A DNA stretch of 37,105 bases, taken from positions 1-37,105 of the forward strand of contig NZ_PPPT01000131.1 of NCBI RefSeq assembly GCF_006483445.1, given 5' to 3'. Below the pieces are notes generated by a model that was not told the DNA's origin, made no database searches, and worked only from the letters and a program-made list of their open reading frames with translations. Numbering within the stretch: position 1 is the stretch's first letter; each line of letters begins with the position of its first letter. Positions 18,353-26,369 of this stretch are shown in pieces. The DNA is from Bradyrhizobium guangdongense. Its GTDB lineage: Bacteria; Pseudomonadota; Alphaproteobacteria; Rhizobiales; Xanthobacteraceae. The translations under genes and the position numbers were made by a program.

Positions 18353-19129
18353 TTAGTTCTGCTGCTGGCCCGGACCGACATGGGCGGCGTCGATCACGAA
18401 CTGCGCGAGTGCGCGGCCAAGGCAATCATGGACCTGCTTCGCCAGTTCGGGCCCGCGCGTCGGATTGAACAGGTCGAACTGCCCCTGGTCATTCCACTGG
18501 CGCATGATGGCGAAACGGTCGAACAACGGGATTTCATGCTCCTGCGCGACGACGCGCATATTATCCAGATAAGGCGGCACGGACATCATGGTCTCGGTCC
18601 GCGGGCTGTACTGCAAATTCATCAAGACGACGTCGGCCCCCGCATGCTGCAGCGCAGAAACACCGTCGGTCACGGCGGTGCGAAACTCGTCGGGATCGAT
18701 GGATCGGATAGCATCCACCGTCCCGGTCTGCCAGATGACCAAAGTAGGCCTTTTTGCTTCCATCAGCTTAACGAAGCCGGAGGCCGCCTCCTCTGCCGTT
18801 TTCTTGCTCTGTATTTCTACGGACACGTGCACGGGCTCGGACGGCAGCTTTTCCTTCAGGATCGCCTGGAGGCGGGCCGGATAGGAGCTGTCCTCCGACT
18901 GCGGGATGGTGGTCGAGCGGCTGCCGATCACGAGGATCTCGAGCGGCTTGTTGGCTTTGATGATCTCCGCCGTCTTGGGGAGCTGGCTTTCGCTGGCGAG
19001 CAGATAGGCAGGCGTTTCGCAGGCCGGGGGACCGCCAGGCGCAGCGAGCGCGGCATCTTCGGCGCGCGCGGAAGCGGCGGCAAAAGCGCCGCACAGCAGG
19101 ACCAGGCTCAGGAGAACCTTCGCCTTCAT
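18353..19129 (-). CDS. Exported degenerate SGNH-like protein, probable pseudoenzyme
   Basis: 258 residues with a signal peptide (1-23). It is a paralogue of the next gene: both share T/D-L-V-I-W-Q-x-G-T near the middle, L-x-N/D-x-Q-Y-S-P, and M-R-x-W near the C-terminus. Yet each catalytic block is altered. Block I is G-S-R-S-T-T (69-74), with arginine where the partner has the nucleophile serine. The block II glycine run is replaced by I-Q-S-K-K-T. G-T-N is G-T-V (136-138), and no D-x-x-H remains near 218-226. Its ATG overlaps the opgC stop (TGATG), so translation is coupled. A structural or substrate-presenting role for the OpgC pathway is a guess. Confidence 0.85.
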   Translation of the reverse strand: MKAKVLLSLVLLCGAFAAASARAEDAALAAPGGPPACETPAYLLASESQLPKTAEIIKANKPLEILVIGSRSTTIPQSEDSSYPARLQAILKEKLPSEPVHVSVEIQSKKTAEEAASGFVKLMEAKRPTLVIWQTGTVDAIRSIDPDEFRTAVTDGVSALQHAGADVVLMNLQYSPRTETMMSVPPYLDNMRVVAQEHEIPLFDRFAIMRQWNDQGQFDLFNPTRGPELAKQVHDCLGRALAQFVIDAAHVGPGQQQN

Positions 19130-20370
19130 CAGCCCCCTCCCGCCATATCGGCGTTGCCGACGGCGTTTTTGGTTTTCGAACCGCTCTTGTCAGCCTCGCT
19201 CTTGTACCACGAAATCAGCCACGCCATGCCCCACATGATCAGGATTCCAGAGAGACTTATCAGCGCATGCATGGCCGGGCCGCCGGAGATTTCGGCCAAA
19301 ATGAAATGCCCGGCAAAGGCGAGGAAGACGCCGAGGCAAAAGATTTCCAGCGAATGCTGCCCGCAGAGAATGAGCGGCCTCAGCCAGGGCGATTTGAGGC
19401 CCGGCCAGGTTCGCGGCAGGAAGCGCACCGTGAGCGCCGCCAGCGCCAGGAAGTGCGTGAAGCGCAGCACGTCGAGATCGGTCTTGTCGATCGGATACAT
19501 CCACTGCTCGAGGCGCTTCGGCATGAAATGGCTGAGCCCCGGCACGTACCAGGTCATGGTCACGTAGAATGCAGCCACCAGATAGGCGATCGATATCCAC
19601 ATCGTGACGGGTGAGGCGAGGATGCGCGACATCCGCTTGGCGCCTCCCAGTGCACACCAGGCGCCGAACACGAACAGCAATTGCCAGGCCATCGGATTGA
19701 ACGCCCAGAAGCCGTTCGGATAGGCCGACAGATACAGGTCGAACTCCCAGGTCACCGCGTAGAGCAGCACCGACAGGCCGAGCGTGACGTCGGGCTTCCA
19801 TTTCATCAGCCAGAGGATCAGCGGCAGCGCCAGCATCAAGACGATATACAGCGGCAGCACGTCCATGTTGACGGGACGGAAGCGCAACAGCAGCGCCTGG
19901 ACGATGGTGACGTCGGGCTGCTTGAGGAAATCCATGATGCCCATTTCTTCCGTGTAGAGCGGGTTCTCGAAGCGCGTCGCGACATAGGAGATTTCCGCCA
20001 GGAAGATCGTGAACAGGAAGACATGGGCGACGTAGATCTGCCAGACCCGGCGCAGGATGCGCGCGGTGGCGATCACGAAACCGTTCTCCAGCATCGCGCG
20101 GCCATAGACGAAGGCGGCGGTGTAGCCGGAGATGAAGATGAAGATTTCGGTGGCGTCGCTGAAACCGTAATTGCGGATGGTGAACCAGGTCAGCAGATTG
20201 GGCGGCAGATGATCGATGAAGATCAGCCACAGCGCCAACCCGCGGAACAGGTCGAGCCGCAATTCGCGCTCTCCGACGACCGGCAGCGAGATCGCCGGCG
20301 CCTTGACGCGCGGCGCCGCCTCCGCGGTTCCGGCAATCGTCGATCCCCTGACTTGGTCGGCAATGCTCAT
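19129..20370 (-). CDS. opgC: OpgC succinyltransferase of osmoregulated periplasmic glucans
   Basis: 413 residues with about ten transmembrane helices. OpgC adds succinyl groups to periplasmic glucans, which in rhizobia matter for hypo-osmotic growth and host interaction. The first helix with R-L-D-L-F-R-G-L-A-L-W-x-I-F-I-D-H (38-54) is the family's most conserved region, and includes the acyltransferase-3-like R...H pair. N-P-L-Y-T-E and L-P-L-Y-I-V-L-M follow as usual. It is the first gene of a three-gene operon with two SGNH proteins. No glucan backbone synthase is in the window. Divergent from apaG, with 191 bases between starts. The last 30 residues are a hydrophilic tail. Confidence 0.92.
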   Translation of the reverse strand: MSIADQVRGSTIAGTAEAAPRVKAPAISLPVVGERELRLDLFRGLALWLIFIDHLPPNLLTWFTIRNYGFSDATEIFIFISGYTAAFVYGRAMLENGFVIATARILRRVWQIYVAHVFLFTIFLAEISYVATRFENPLYTEEMGIMDFLKQPDVTIVQALLLRFRPVNMDVLPLYIVLMLALPLILWLMKWKPDVTLGLSVLLYAVTWEFDLYLSAYPNGFWAFNPMAWQLLFVFGAWCALGGAKRMSRILASPVTMWISIAYLVAAFYVTMTWYVPGLSHFMPKRLEQWMYPIDKTDLDVLRFTHFLALAALTVRFLPRTWPGLKSPWLRPLILCGQHSLEIFCLGVFLAFAGHFILAEISGGPAMHALISLSGILIMWGMAWLISWYKSEADKSGSKTKNAVGNADMAGGG

Positions 20371-20561
20371 CGAAGCCCTGAACCTGGTGCGAACCTTGGC
20401 GCGCGGCGCGCATGTTGCGGATTGTAACGGCCCGGCGGCCCGCTAGCAAAGCGGCCGGATCACATCGCGGTGTACCTGCCGAGGAAAATTGGGCGGGACG
20501 ATGTCGCGACGCGCCGGCCGGGCGATTGGTTCCGGGCCGGGTTTTCGTTATGATGAGACCC

Positions 20562-20954
20562 ATGTATCGCGCCGTGACCCGCCACATCGAAGTGACCGTC
20601 GAACCGAACTATGTTCCCGAGCAATCCTCGGCCGAACGCGGCAGGCATTTCTGGTCCTACACCATCGTCATCACCAATTCCGGCGACGAGACCGTGCAGC
20701 TCAAGACGCGGCACTGGATCATCACCGACGCCACCGGACGGCAGCAGGAGGTCAAGGGCGAAGGCGTGATCGGCGAGCAGCCGGTGCTGGCGCCCGGCGA
20801 GCGCTACGAATACACCTCCGGCGTCCCGCTCTCGACCGCCTCGGGCTTCATGACCGGCCGCTACCAGATGGTCAGCGAAAGCGGCGAACGCTTCGAGATC
20901 GACGTGCCGACGTTTTCGCTCGACAGCCCGGATTTGAAGCGGGTGTTGAACTGA
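20562..20954 (+). CDS. apaG: ApaG domain protein
   Basis: 130 residues, normal for ApaG (E. coli 125). The start M-Y-R-A-V-T-R-H-I-E-V-T-V-E-P matches the family opening, which is why the ATG at 20562 is preferred over those at 20550 and 20553. The core carries W-S-Y-T-I-V-I-T-N and the C-terminal G-F-M-T-G-R-Y-Q-M region. The fold is a fibronectin III-like beta sandwich. The biochemical role is not settled; links to cobalt and magnesium tolerance and to diadenosine tetraphosphate are reported for E. coli. In Rhizobiales apaG usually sits beside metZ and hslO; here the opgC operon separates it from metZ. Confidence 0.93.
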   Translation: MYRAVTRHIEVTVEPNYVPEQSSAERGRHFWSYTIVITNSGDETVQLKTRHWIITDATGRQQEVKGEGVIGEQPVLAPGERYEYTSGVPLSTASGFMTGRYQMVSESGERFEIDVPTFSLDSPDLKRVLN

Positions 20955-20961
20955 CGCTGCC

Positions 20962-21101
20962 GTAGGGTGGGTTAGCTGAGCGGCTGCGCGAAGCGCAGTC
21001 CGCTGGCGTAACCCACCACTTCTGTTGACGTGGAAAGAGAAGAGGTGGGTTACGCCGCGCGGCTTGCGCTTCGCGCAATCCGCGGGGCTAACCCACCCTA
21101 C
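20962..21101. repeat. Palindromic interspersed repeat, family B, copy 2
   Basis: 140 bp, same ends and orientation as copy 1 at 17239-17378. The centre is diverged (TTCTGTTGACGTGG here, TTCTGTCAACGCGG there). It fills the gap between the convergent apaG and hslO stops, beginning seven bases after apaG and ending nine bases before the hslO stop. Confidence 0.93.
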
Positions 21102-21110
21102 AATTCCGCG

Positions 21111-22118
21111 CTACGCGTTCTCGACGCCTGCCTCATGCGGGGTGAACCGGTAGACCGACGAGCAGAACTCGCAGGTCACCTCGACCTTGTCGTCTTTCAC
21201 CATCGCGGCGCGATCGTCCGGCGAGAAGCTCTTGAGCATCGCGGCGACAGCATCGCGCGAGCAGGAGCATTGCGCCTGCAGGGCGTGCTGCGTGAACACG
21301 CGCACGCCGCGCTCGTGGAAGAGACGGTAGAGTAGCCGCTCGCCGGAGAGGTCCGGATCGATCAGCTCGACATCCTCGACCGTCTGGATCAGCGAGCGCG
21401 CCTCGACCCAGGCGTCGTCCTCGGCCACGCTGTGCACGGCGGCGCCATCGGGCGCATCGCCGGGATGCAGATCGGCCTGGCGGGCACGCTCCGGCGCCTT
21501 GGGCAGAAACTGCAGCAGCATGCCGCCGGCGCGCCAGCGATGCTTGCCGCCGTCGCTCGCGCGCCATTCCTCGCCGACCGCGATCCGCACCTGGGTCGGG
21601 ATCTGCTCGGAGCGCAAAAAGTATTCGTGGGCGGCATCTTCCAGGCCGCCGCCGTCGAGCGCGACGAGACCCTGGTAGCGGCTCATGTCGGCGCCCTGGT
21701 CGATGGTCATCGCGAGATGGCCACGGCCGAGCAGCGTGCCGGAATCCGTGGCCTCGCCGAGCCGCGCCGCGTCGTAGCGGGCATAGGCGCGCAGGCGGTC
21801 CGGCGCCTTGAAATCGACCACCAGGAACGACACCGGGCCATCGGTCTGCGCCTGCAGGATGAAGCGGCCGTCGAACTTGAGCGCGGTGCCGAGCAGGGTC
21901 GCGAGCACGATGGCCTCGCCGAGCAGCTTGCCGACCGGCGCAGGATAATCGTGCTTGGTGAGGATGTCGTCGAGCGCGGGGCCAAGCCGGGTCAGCCGTC
22001 CGCGCACGTCGAGCGCGCTGACCTCAAAGGGGAGAACGGCATCGTCGACGGGAACGGAGGACGGCGCGCGGACCGGGCCTTCGGAGCCGGTCCTGATGTC
22101 AGGGGATTGGGAAACCAT
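21111..22118 (-). CDS. hslO: Redox-regulated chaperonin Hsp33
   Basis: 335 residues, somewhat longer than E. coli Hsp33 (292). It is a cytoplasmic holdase activated by oxidative unfolding. The C-terminal zinc switch is complete: C-S-C, 29 residues, then C-E-F-C, within the family's usual C-x-C-x(27-32)-C-x-x-C. The N-terminal 30 residues, before the V-L-P-F-E-V core start, are a polar extension. A strand typical of the core, D-G-P-V-S-F-L-V-V-D, is near residues 93-102. The ATG at 22118 has only a weak ribosome-binding site. It follows argF on the same strand, with 246 bases between them that hold two repeats, so the two are probably separate units. Confidence 0.94.
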   Translation of the reverse strand: MVSQSPDIRTGSEGPVRAPSSVPVDDAVLPFEVSALDVRGRLTRLGPALDDILTKHDYPAPVGKLLGEAIVLATLLGTALKFDGRFILQAQTDGPVSFLVVDFKAPDRLRAYARYDAARLGEATDSGTLLGRGHLAMTIDQGADMSRYQGLVALDGGGLEDAAHEYFLRSEQIPTQVRIAVGEEWRASDGGKHRWRAGGMLLQFLPKAPERARQADLHPGDAPDGAAVHSVAEDDAWVEARSLIQTVEDVELIDPDLSGERLLYRLFHERGVRVFTQHALQAQCSCSRDAVAAMLKSFSPDDRAAMVKDDKVEVTCEFCSSVYRFTPHEAGVENA

Positions 22119-22169
22119 GGCGCTTTATCTGGGGTTTGAAGGTCAGAAATGGAAGAGGGCAAACACACC

Positions 22170-22253
22170 CTCCGCTGTCGTCCCGGACAAACGGAGCGCC
22201 TGGCCCGGGTAGCGTTGTCCAGAGCGACGTGCCGATCCGGGACGACAGCGGAG
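22170..22253. repeat. Palindromic interspersed repeat, family D, copy 1
   Basis: 84 bp with inverted ends CTCCGCTGTCGTCCCGGA and its complement. Related units with the same GTCGTCCCGGA end are at 25551-25620 and 36721-36802. It lies between hslO and argF, next to family C copy 2. Confidence 0.85.
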
Positions 22254-22270
22254 AATGCGGCCTCAACCGC

Positions 22271-22355
22271 GTAGCCCGGATGGAGCGCAGCGAAATCCGG
22301 GAAGTCTTTCCGCGCATTGAGAAACCCGGATTTCGCTGCGCTCCATCCGGGCTAC
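22271..22355. repeat. Palindromic interspersed repeat, family C, copy 2
   Basis: 85 bp, identical in length and ends to copy 1 at 14570-14654. The arms extend further here: CGAAATCCGGG pairs with CCCGGATTTCG, giving about 30 paired bases per side. It starts nine bases after the argF stop codon on the minus strand and could serve as its terminator. Confidence 0.92.
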
Positions 22356-22364
22356 AAGCGAGAT

Positions 22365-23288
22365 TCACTTCACCGCGTCAAAACACCAGGCCAAAATGCC
22401 CTTTTGCGCGTGCAGGCGGTTTTCGGCTTCGTCGAACACCACCGATTGCGGACCGTCGATCACCTCGTCGGTGACCTCCTCGCCGCGATGGGCGGGCAGG
22501 CAATGCATGAACAGCGCATCGGGTTTGGCGAGCGACATCAGCTTGGAATTGACCTGGTAGGGTTTCAGCACGTTGTGGCGGTGCTCGCCCTCCTTGTCGC
22601 CCATCGACACCCAGGTGTCGGTGACGACGCAATCGGCGCCGCGGACGGCTGCTTCCGGATCGGTGCCGAGCATGATCGGCGCGCCCGACGCCTTGACCCA
22701 GTCGCGCATCGCCTTCTTCGGCGCGAGCTCCGGCGGGGTCGCGACATTGAGCTGAAACTTGAAACGCTCGGCGGCATGCGCCCAGGACGCCAGCACGTTG
22801 TTGTCGTCGCCGGTCCAGGCCACCGTCTTGCCCTCGATCGGACCGCGATGCTCCTCGTAGGTCATGAGGTCGGCCATCACCTGGCAGGGATGCGAGCGCC
22901 GGGTGAGCCCGTTGATGACGGGCACGGTCGCGTATTGCGCAAGCTCGAGCAGCGCATCGTGATTGAGGATGCGGATCATGATGGCATCGACATAGCGCGA
23001 CAGCACGCGCGCGGTGTCGGCGATGGTCTCACCGCGGCCGAGCTGCATCTCGGCGCCGGTGAGCATGATGGGTTCGCCGCCGAGCTGGCGCATGGCGACG
23101 TCGAACGAGACGCGCGTGCGGGTCGACGGGCGCTCAAAAATCATCGCCAGCGTCTTGCCTTCGAGCGGCCTGACCGGCTGATGCGCCTTCTGCTTCGCCT
23201 TCATGGCGACGGAGGCGGCGAGCATGTTCTTGAGCTCCGACAGCGGGAGCTCGTTGATGTCGAGGAAGTGTTTTGGCGTCTTGCTCAT
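22365..23288 (-). CDS. argF: Ornithine carbamoyltransferase
   Basis: 307 residues. It makes citrulline from ornithine and carbamoyl phosphate in arginine synthesis. The carbamoyl-phosphate site F-E-R-P-S-T-R-T-R (51-59) and H-P-C-Q (133-136) are intact. The ornithine site is represented by D-x-W-x-S-M-G, and the H-C-L-P-A-H-R-G region carries the reactive cysteine. The start ATG overlaps the argD stop codon (TGATG), so the two are translationally coupled. Together they supply two steps of the arginine pathway. No arginine repressor site was recognised nearby. Confidence 0.97.
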   Translation of the reverse strand: MSKTPKHFLDINELPLSELKNMLAASVAMKAKQKAHQPVRPLEGKTLAMIFERPSTRTRVSFDVAMRQLGGEPIMLTGAEMQLGRGETIADTARVLSRYVDAIMIRILNHDALLELAQYATVPVINGLTRRSHPCQVMADLMTYEEHRGPIEGKTVAWTGDDNNVLASWAHAAERFKFQLNVATPPELAPKKAMRDWVKASGAPIMLGTDPEAAVRGADCVVTDTWVSMGDKEGEHRHNVLKPYQVNSKLMSLAKPDALFMHCLPAHRGEEVTDEVIDGPQSVVFDEAENRLHAQKGILAWCFDAVK

Positions 23289-24493
23289 CAGCCTGCCCGC
23301 TTCTTCGCAGCAGCCGAAATCGCAGTGCAGGCCCGCTCGAGCCGCGCGACGGATTCATCGAGCTCGGCCTCGGTGACGATCAGCGGCGGCAGGAAGCGCA
23401 CGACATTGTCGCCGGCGCCGACCGTGAGCAGCTTTTCGTTGCGCAAGCCGGCGACCAGATCGCCCGAAGGCACCACCGCCTTGATGCCGATCAACAGGCC
23501 CTCGCCGCGGACTTCGCTGACGATATCGGGGTGGCGGTCGATGACCGAGGCGAGCTTCTGCTTCAACAGCAGCGACATCTTCTGCACATGGTCGAAGAAG
23601 CCGGGTTTGAGCATGACGTCGAGCACGGCATTGGCCGACGCAATCGCAAGCGGATTGCCGCCGAAGGTCGAGCCGTGCGAGCCGGGCCCCATGCCGGCGG
23701 CCGCGTCCGCGGTGGCGAGCACCGCGCCGATCGGGAAACCGCCGCCCAGCGCCTTCGCCAGCGACATCACGTCGGGCACGACGCCGGTACGCTTGTAGGC
23801 GAAGAGCTCGCCGGTGCGGCCCATGCCGGTCTGCACCTCATCGAAGGCGAGCAGCAGGCCCTTCTCGTCGCAGAGATCGCGCAGCGCCTTGAAGAAGCCC
23901 TGAGGCGCCGAACGCACGCCGCCCTCGCCCTGGATCGGCTCGATCAAAATGCCGGCGGTGTGCGGACCGATCGCCTTCTTCACCGCTTCGAGGTCGCCAT
24001 GCGGGACCTGATCGAAGCCGTCCATCGGCGGGCCAAAGCCCTCGAGATATTTTGCCGATCCGGTGGCAGCCAGCGTCGCCAGGGTGCGGCCGTGGAAGGC
24101 GCCCTCGAAGGTGATGATGCGGTAGCGCTCGGGGTGGCCTTTTGAGAAATGATGGTGGCGCACCAGCTTGATCACGCCCTCCATCGCCTCGGCGCCGGAA
24201 TTGCAGAAGAACACGAAGTCCGCAAAGCTCTCGTTGCAGAGGCGGGCCGCCAGCTTCTCGCCGTCCGGGCTCTGGAACAGGTTCGACATGTGCCAGAGCT
24301 TGGTCGCCTGCTCCTGCAACGCCTTGACCAGCGCCGGGTGGGCGTGGCCGAGCGCGTTCACCGCGACGCCGGAGGTAAAGTCGAGGTAGCGGTCGCCATT
24401 GGTGGCCTCCAGCCAGCAGCCCTCTCCGCGCACGAAGCCGAGGTCGGCCCTGGCGAAAACGGGAAGCAGATGCGGCGCGGCGCTGTTGGTCAT
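23288..24493 (-). CDS. argD: Acetylornithine aminotransferase
   Basis: 401 residues. It transfers an amino group from glutamate to N-acetylglutamate semialdehyde; in many bacteria it also acts in lysine synthesis. PLP-fold motifs are visible: N-S-G-A-E-A (phosphate cup), F-H-G-R-T (aromatic stacking region), [12 protein letters not shown] (PLP-pyridine aspartate) and S-L-A-K-A-L-G-G-G with the Schiff-base lysine. The ATG at 24493 gives the family's M-T-N-S start; a GTG at 24502 would add three residues. Neither has a ribosome-binding site. The upstream leader contains a terminator-like hairpin about 97 bases before the start. Confidence 0.96.
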   Translation of the reverse strand: MTNSAAPHLLPVFARADLGFVRGEGCWLEATNGDRYLDFTSGVAVNALGHAHPALVKALQEQATKLWHMSNLFQSPDGEKLAARLCNESFADFVFFCNSGAEAMEGVIKLVRHHHFSKGHPERYRIITFEGAFHGRTLATLAATGSAKYLEGFGPPMDGFDQVPHGDLEAVKKAIGPHTAGILIEPIQGEGGVRSAPQGFFKALRDLCDEKGLLLAFDEVQTGMGRTGELFAYKRTGVVPDVMSLAKALGGGFPIGAVLATADAAAGMGPGSHGSTFGGNPLAIASANAVLDVMLKPGFFDHVQKMSLLLKQKLASVIDRHPDIVSEVRGEGLLIGIKAVVPSGDLVAGLRNEKLLTVGAGDNVVRFLPPLIVTEAELDESVARLERACTAISAAAKKRAG

Positions 24494-24589
24494 GACGATC
24501 ACTTGAATGTTGCAGTCACATGGATATTCGGTTCGACATTCGGTCCCGATGCGCCTATGGCGCAGCGCATCATCAACCCGGAAAACGAA

Positions 24590-24616
24590 ACGTGCCGCCT
24601 TTTAAGGGCGGCACGT
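24590..24616 (-). terminator. Terminator-like hairpin upstream of argD
   Basis: Perfect 10-bp stem ACGTGCCGCC / GGCGGCACGT with a 7-base loop. On the minus strand it is followed by TTCGTTTTCC, a moderately T-rich tail; on the plus strand no T-run follows. It lies about 97 bases before argD and could be an attenuator or the end of an unannotated upstream transcript. No leader peptide rich in arginine codons was recognised. Confidence 0.5.
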
Positions 24617-24701
24617 GACACTATCTTATGCCCAGAGAAACCCGTGTCAATGCCGGCCGGGGGGCCCACAAACCGCGCAACCCGTAGTCTTGCGGTGGCG
24701 A

Positions 24702-24892
24702 TTTAGCGGTGTTTAAGCCCCGGAACATGTGGAAGCGGGACCGCGGACTCTTGCGCGGGAGTCACGCCATATTGTAGCGTTTGGCTTGTCAGATACGACA
24801 TCTCGTGCAGCGGTTCTGATCCCTTAGGTCCACAAGTCACCGGCGTACACGTTCGGACGCACTTTTCGTGCCCGGCGCGCCTTAAGGGATTC
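24702..24892 (+). promoter_or_regulatory. gcrA upstream region: CtrA-like site and three GANTC sites
   Basis: The 477-bp gap between argD and gcrA holds no gene. A CtrA-like site TTTA-N7-TTAA (24702-24716; consensus TTAA-N7-TTAA) is followed by the methylation targets GACTC (24746-24750), GAGTC (24759-24763) and GATTC (24888-24892). CtrA control of gcrA and CcrM methylation of GANTC are known parts of the alphaproteobacterial cell-cycle circuit. The individual sites are short, so functional meaning is inferred from their clustering and position. No clear -10/-35 pair was picked out. Confidence 0.5.
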
Positions 24893-24970
24893 TGACGGCA
24901 CGGGTTTTTGAAGCTTGGCATCGCCGCGCAGCCCCCGGAAATGGCGGCGCGAGGCGAAGGAAAGGGTGAA

Positions 24971-25483
24971 ATGACGGTTTTGACCTGGTCCGACGATCGC
25001 GTCGAGCAGTTGAAGAAACTCTGGGAAGCCGGGCTTTCGGCCAGCCAGATCGCTGCTGAGCTCGGCAACGTGACCCGCAACGCCGTGATCGGCAAGGTGC
25101 ATCGCCTTGGCCTGTCCGGTCGCGCCAAGAGCCCCTCCTCGGCGGCGCCGCGTCCGCGCAAGGCCCGTCCCGCGCAGCACATGATGCGCGTGAGCCGGCC
25201 GATCGCGCGCGGCAACACGGCGCTCGCCCAGGCCTTCGAGGTCGAGGTCGAGCCCGATCCGGTCACCTATGACAACGTGGTGCCGATGAGCCAGCGCCTG
25301 TCGCTGCTCGAGCTCAACGAGGCGACCTGCCACTGGCCGGTCGGCGATCCCTCGAGCCCGGATTTCTTCTTCTGCGGCGGCAAGTCGCTCGCGGGCCTGC
25401 CCTATTGCGCGCAGCACTCGCGCGTCGCCTACCAGCCGGCCGCCGATCGGCGGCGTGCACCGGCGAAGCCGGGGCCGCGCTGA
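24971..25483 (+). CDS. gcrA: GcrA cell-cycle regulator
   Basis: 170 residues. GcrA binds sigma-70 polymerase and activates promoters with methylated GANTC sites, coordinating the cell cycle with DNA replication. The N-terminal helix-turn-helix is almost unchanged from the family: L-T-W-S-D-D-R-V-E, L-S-A-S-Q-I-A-A-E-L-G and N-A-V-I-G-K-V-H-R-L-G-L (to about residue 52). A basic, Pro-rich linker follows. The C-terminal polymerase-binding domain has C-H-W-P, F-F-C-G-G and Y-C-A-Q-H, an apparent zinc site. GAAGGAAAGG lies before the ATG at 24971; a longer reading from 24908 is not supported. It is convergent with phoB across a family D repeat. Confidence 0.97.
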   Translation: MTVLTWSDDRVEQLKKLWEAGLSASQIAAELGNVTRNAVIGKVHRLGLSGRAKSPSSAAPRPRKARPAQHMMRVSRPIARGNTALAQAFEVEVEPDPVTYDNVVPMSQRLSLLELNEATCHWPVGDPSSPDFFFCGGKSLAGLPYCAQHSRVAYQPAADRRRAPAKPGPR

Positions 25484-25550
25484 GCTAGCCCGTTATCGAG
25501 GCGCCCGCTGGCACGCGAAGGCGCCTCAACCAACTCGATACCAACTCGAT

Positions 25551-25620
25551 GTCGTCCCGGATCGGCGCGCGCTACTGGACAACGCTACGCGTTGCCAGGG
25601 GCGCGCTTGGCCGGGACGAC
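25551..25620. repeat. Palindromic interspersed repeat, family D, copy 2
   Basis: 70 bp bounded by GTCGTCCCGG and CCGGGACGAC, with an inner GCGCGC pair and a central ACAACGC/GCGTTG pair. It fills much of the 158-bp gap between the convergent gcrA and phoB stop codons and may end both transcripts. Confidence 0.85.
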
Positions 25621-25641
25621 CACTGAGATTGCGGCCGCAGC

Positions 25642-26355
25642 TCAGCCCGACGTCTGCTCGGCCTTCGCAAAGCGATCGTCCAGCGCGTAGCCGGCGCCGC
25701 GGACGGTGCGGATCGGATCCTGCTCGCGGCCGAGATTGAGCAGCTTGCGCAGGCGGCCGATATGGACGTCGACGGTGCGCTCGTCGATATAGATGTCACG
25801 GCCCCAGACGCTGTCGAGCAGCTGCTCGCGCGAGAACACGCGGCCCGGATGCTCCAGGAAGAACTCCAGCAGGCGATATTCGGTCGGGCCGAGATCGATC
25901 GGACGGCCCGAGCGCGCGACGCGGCGCTTGTCGCGGTCGAGCTCGATGTCGCCATAGGCGAGCACGGTGGCGAGCCGTTCCGGGCTCGCGCGCCGCAACA
26001 GACCCTTCACCCGCGCAAGGAGCTCCGGAACCGAGAACGGCTTGACGATGTAGTCGTCGGCACCGGTCGCAAGGCCCCTCACCCGTTCGCTCTCCTCGCC
26101 GCGCGCGGTGAGCATGATGATCGGCAGTTGCTTGGTCTCGGTCCGGGTGCGAAGCCGCCGGCACAATTCGATGCCTGACAGGCCCGGCAGCATCCAGTCG
26201 AGCACGATCAGATCGGGAATGTGCTCCTTGAGGCGGGTGTCGGCATCGTCGCCGCGCATCACCGTCTCGACGTCATAGCCGTCGCCTTCGAGGTTGTAGC
26301 GCAGAAGCTCGGTGAGAGCTTCCTCGTCCTCAACCACCATAATGCGTGCGCCCAT
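25642..26355 (-). CDS. phoB: Phosphate regulon response regulator PhoB
   Basis: 237 residues: receiver domain (1-122) and OmpR-type winged helix (about 130-228). The phosphoacceptor is D53 within V-L-D-W-M-L-P-G, with acidic residues E9, D10 and E11 and the K-P-F lysine in place. The DNA-binding part shows F-S-R-E-Q-L-L-D-S-V-W-G and R-T-V-D-V-H-I-G-R-L-R-K-L-L, typical of PhoB. AAGGAG lies about eight bases before the ATG. Phosphorylated PhoB should bind the Pho box in front of pstS. It is the last gene of the cluster, with 14 bases after phoU. Confidence 0.97.
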   Translation of the reverse strand: MGARIMVVEDEEALTELLRYNLEGDGYDVETVMRGDDADTRLKEHIPDLIVLDWMLPGLSGIELCRRLRTRTETKQLPIIMLTARGEESERVRGLATGADDYIVKPFSVPELLARVKGLLRRASPERLATVLAYGDIELDRDKRRVARSGRPIDLGPTEYRLLEFFLEHPGRVFSREQLLDSVWGRDIYIDERTVDVHIGRLRKLLNLGREQDPIRTVRGAGYALDDRFAKAEQTSG

Positions 26356-26369
26356 GGTGTCGTCGCTCC

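Noticed and set aside
22317..23798. 493-codon plus-strand frame opposite argF and argD
   Set aside because: Shadow of two well-supported minus-strand enzymes.
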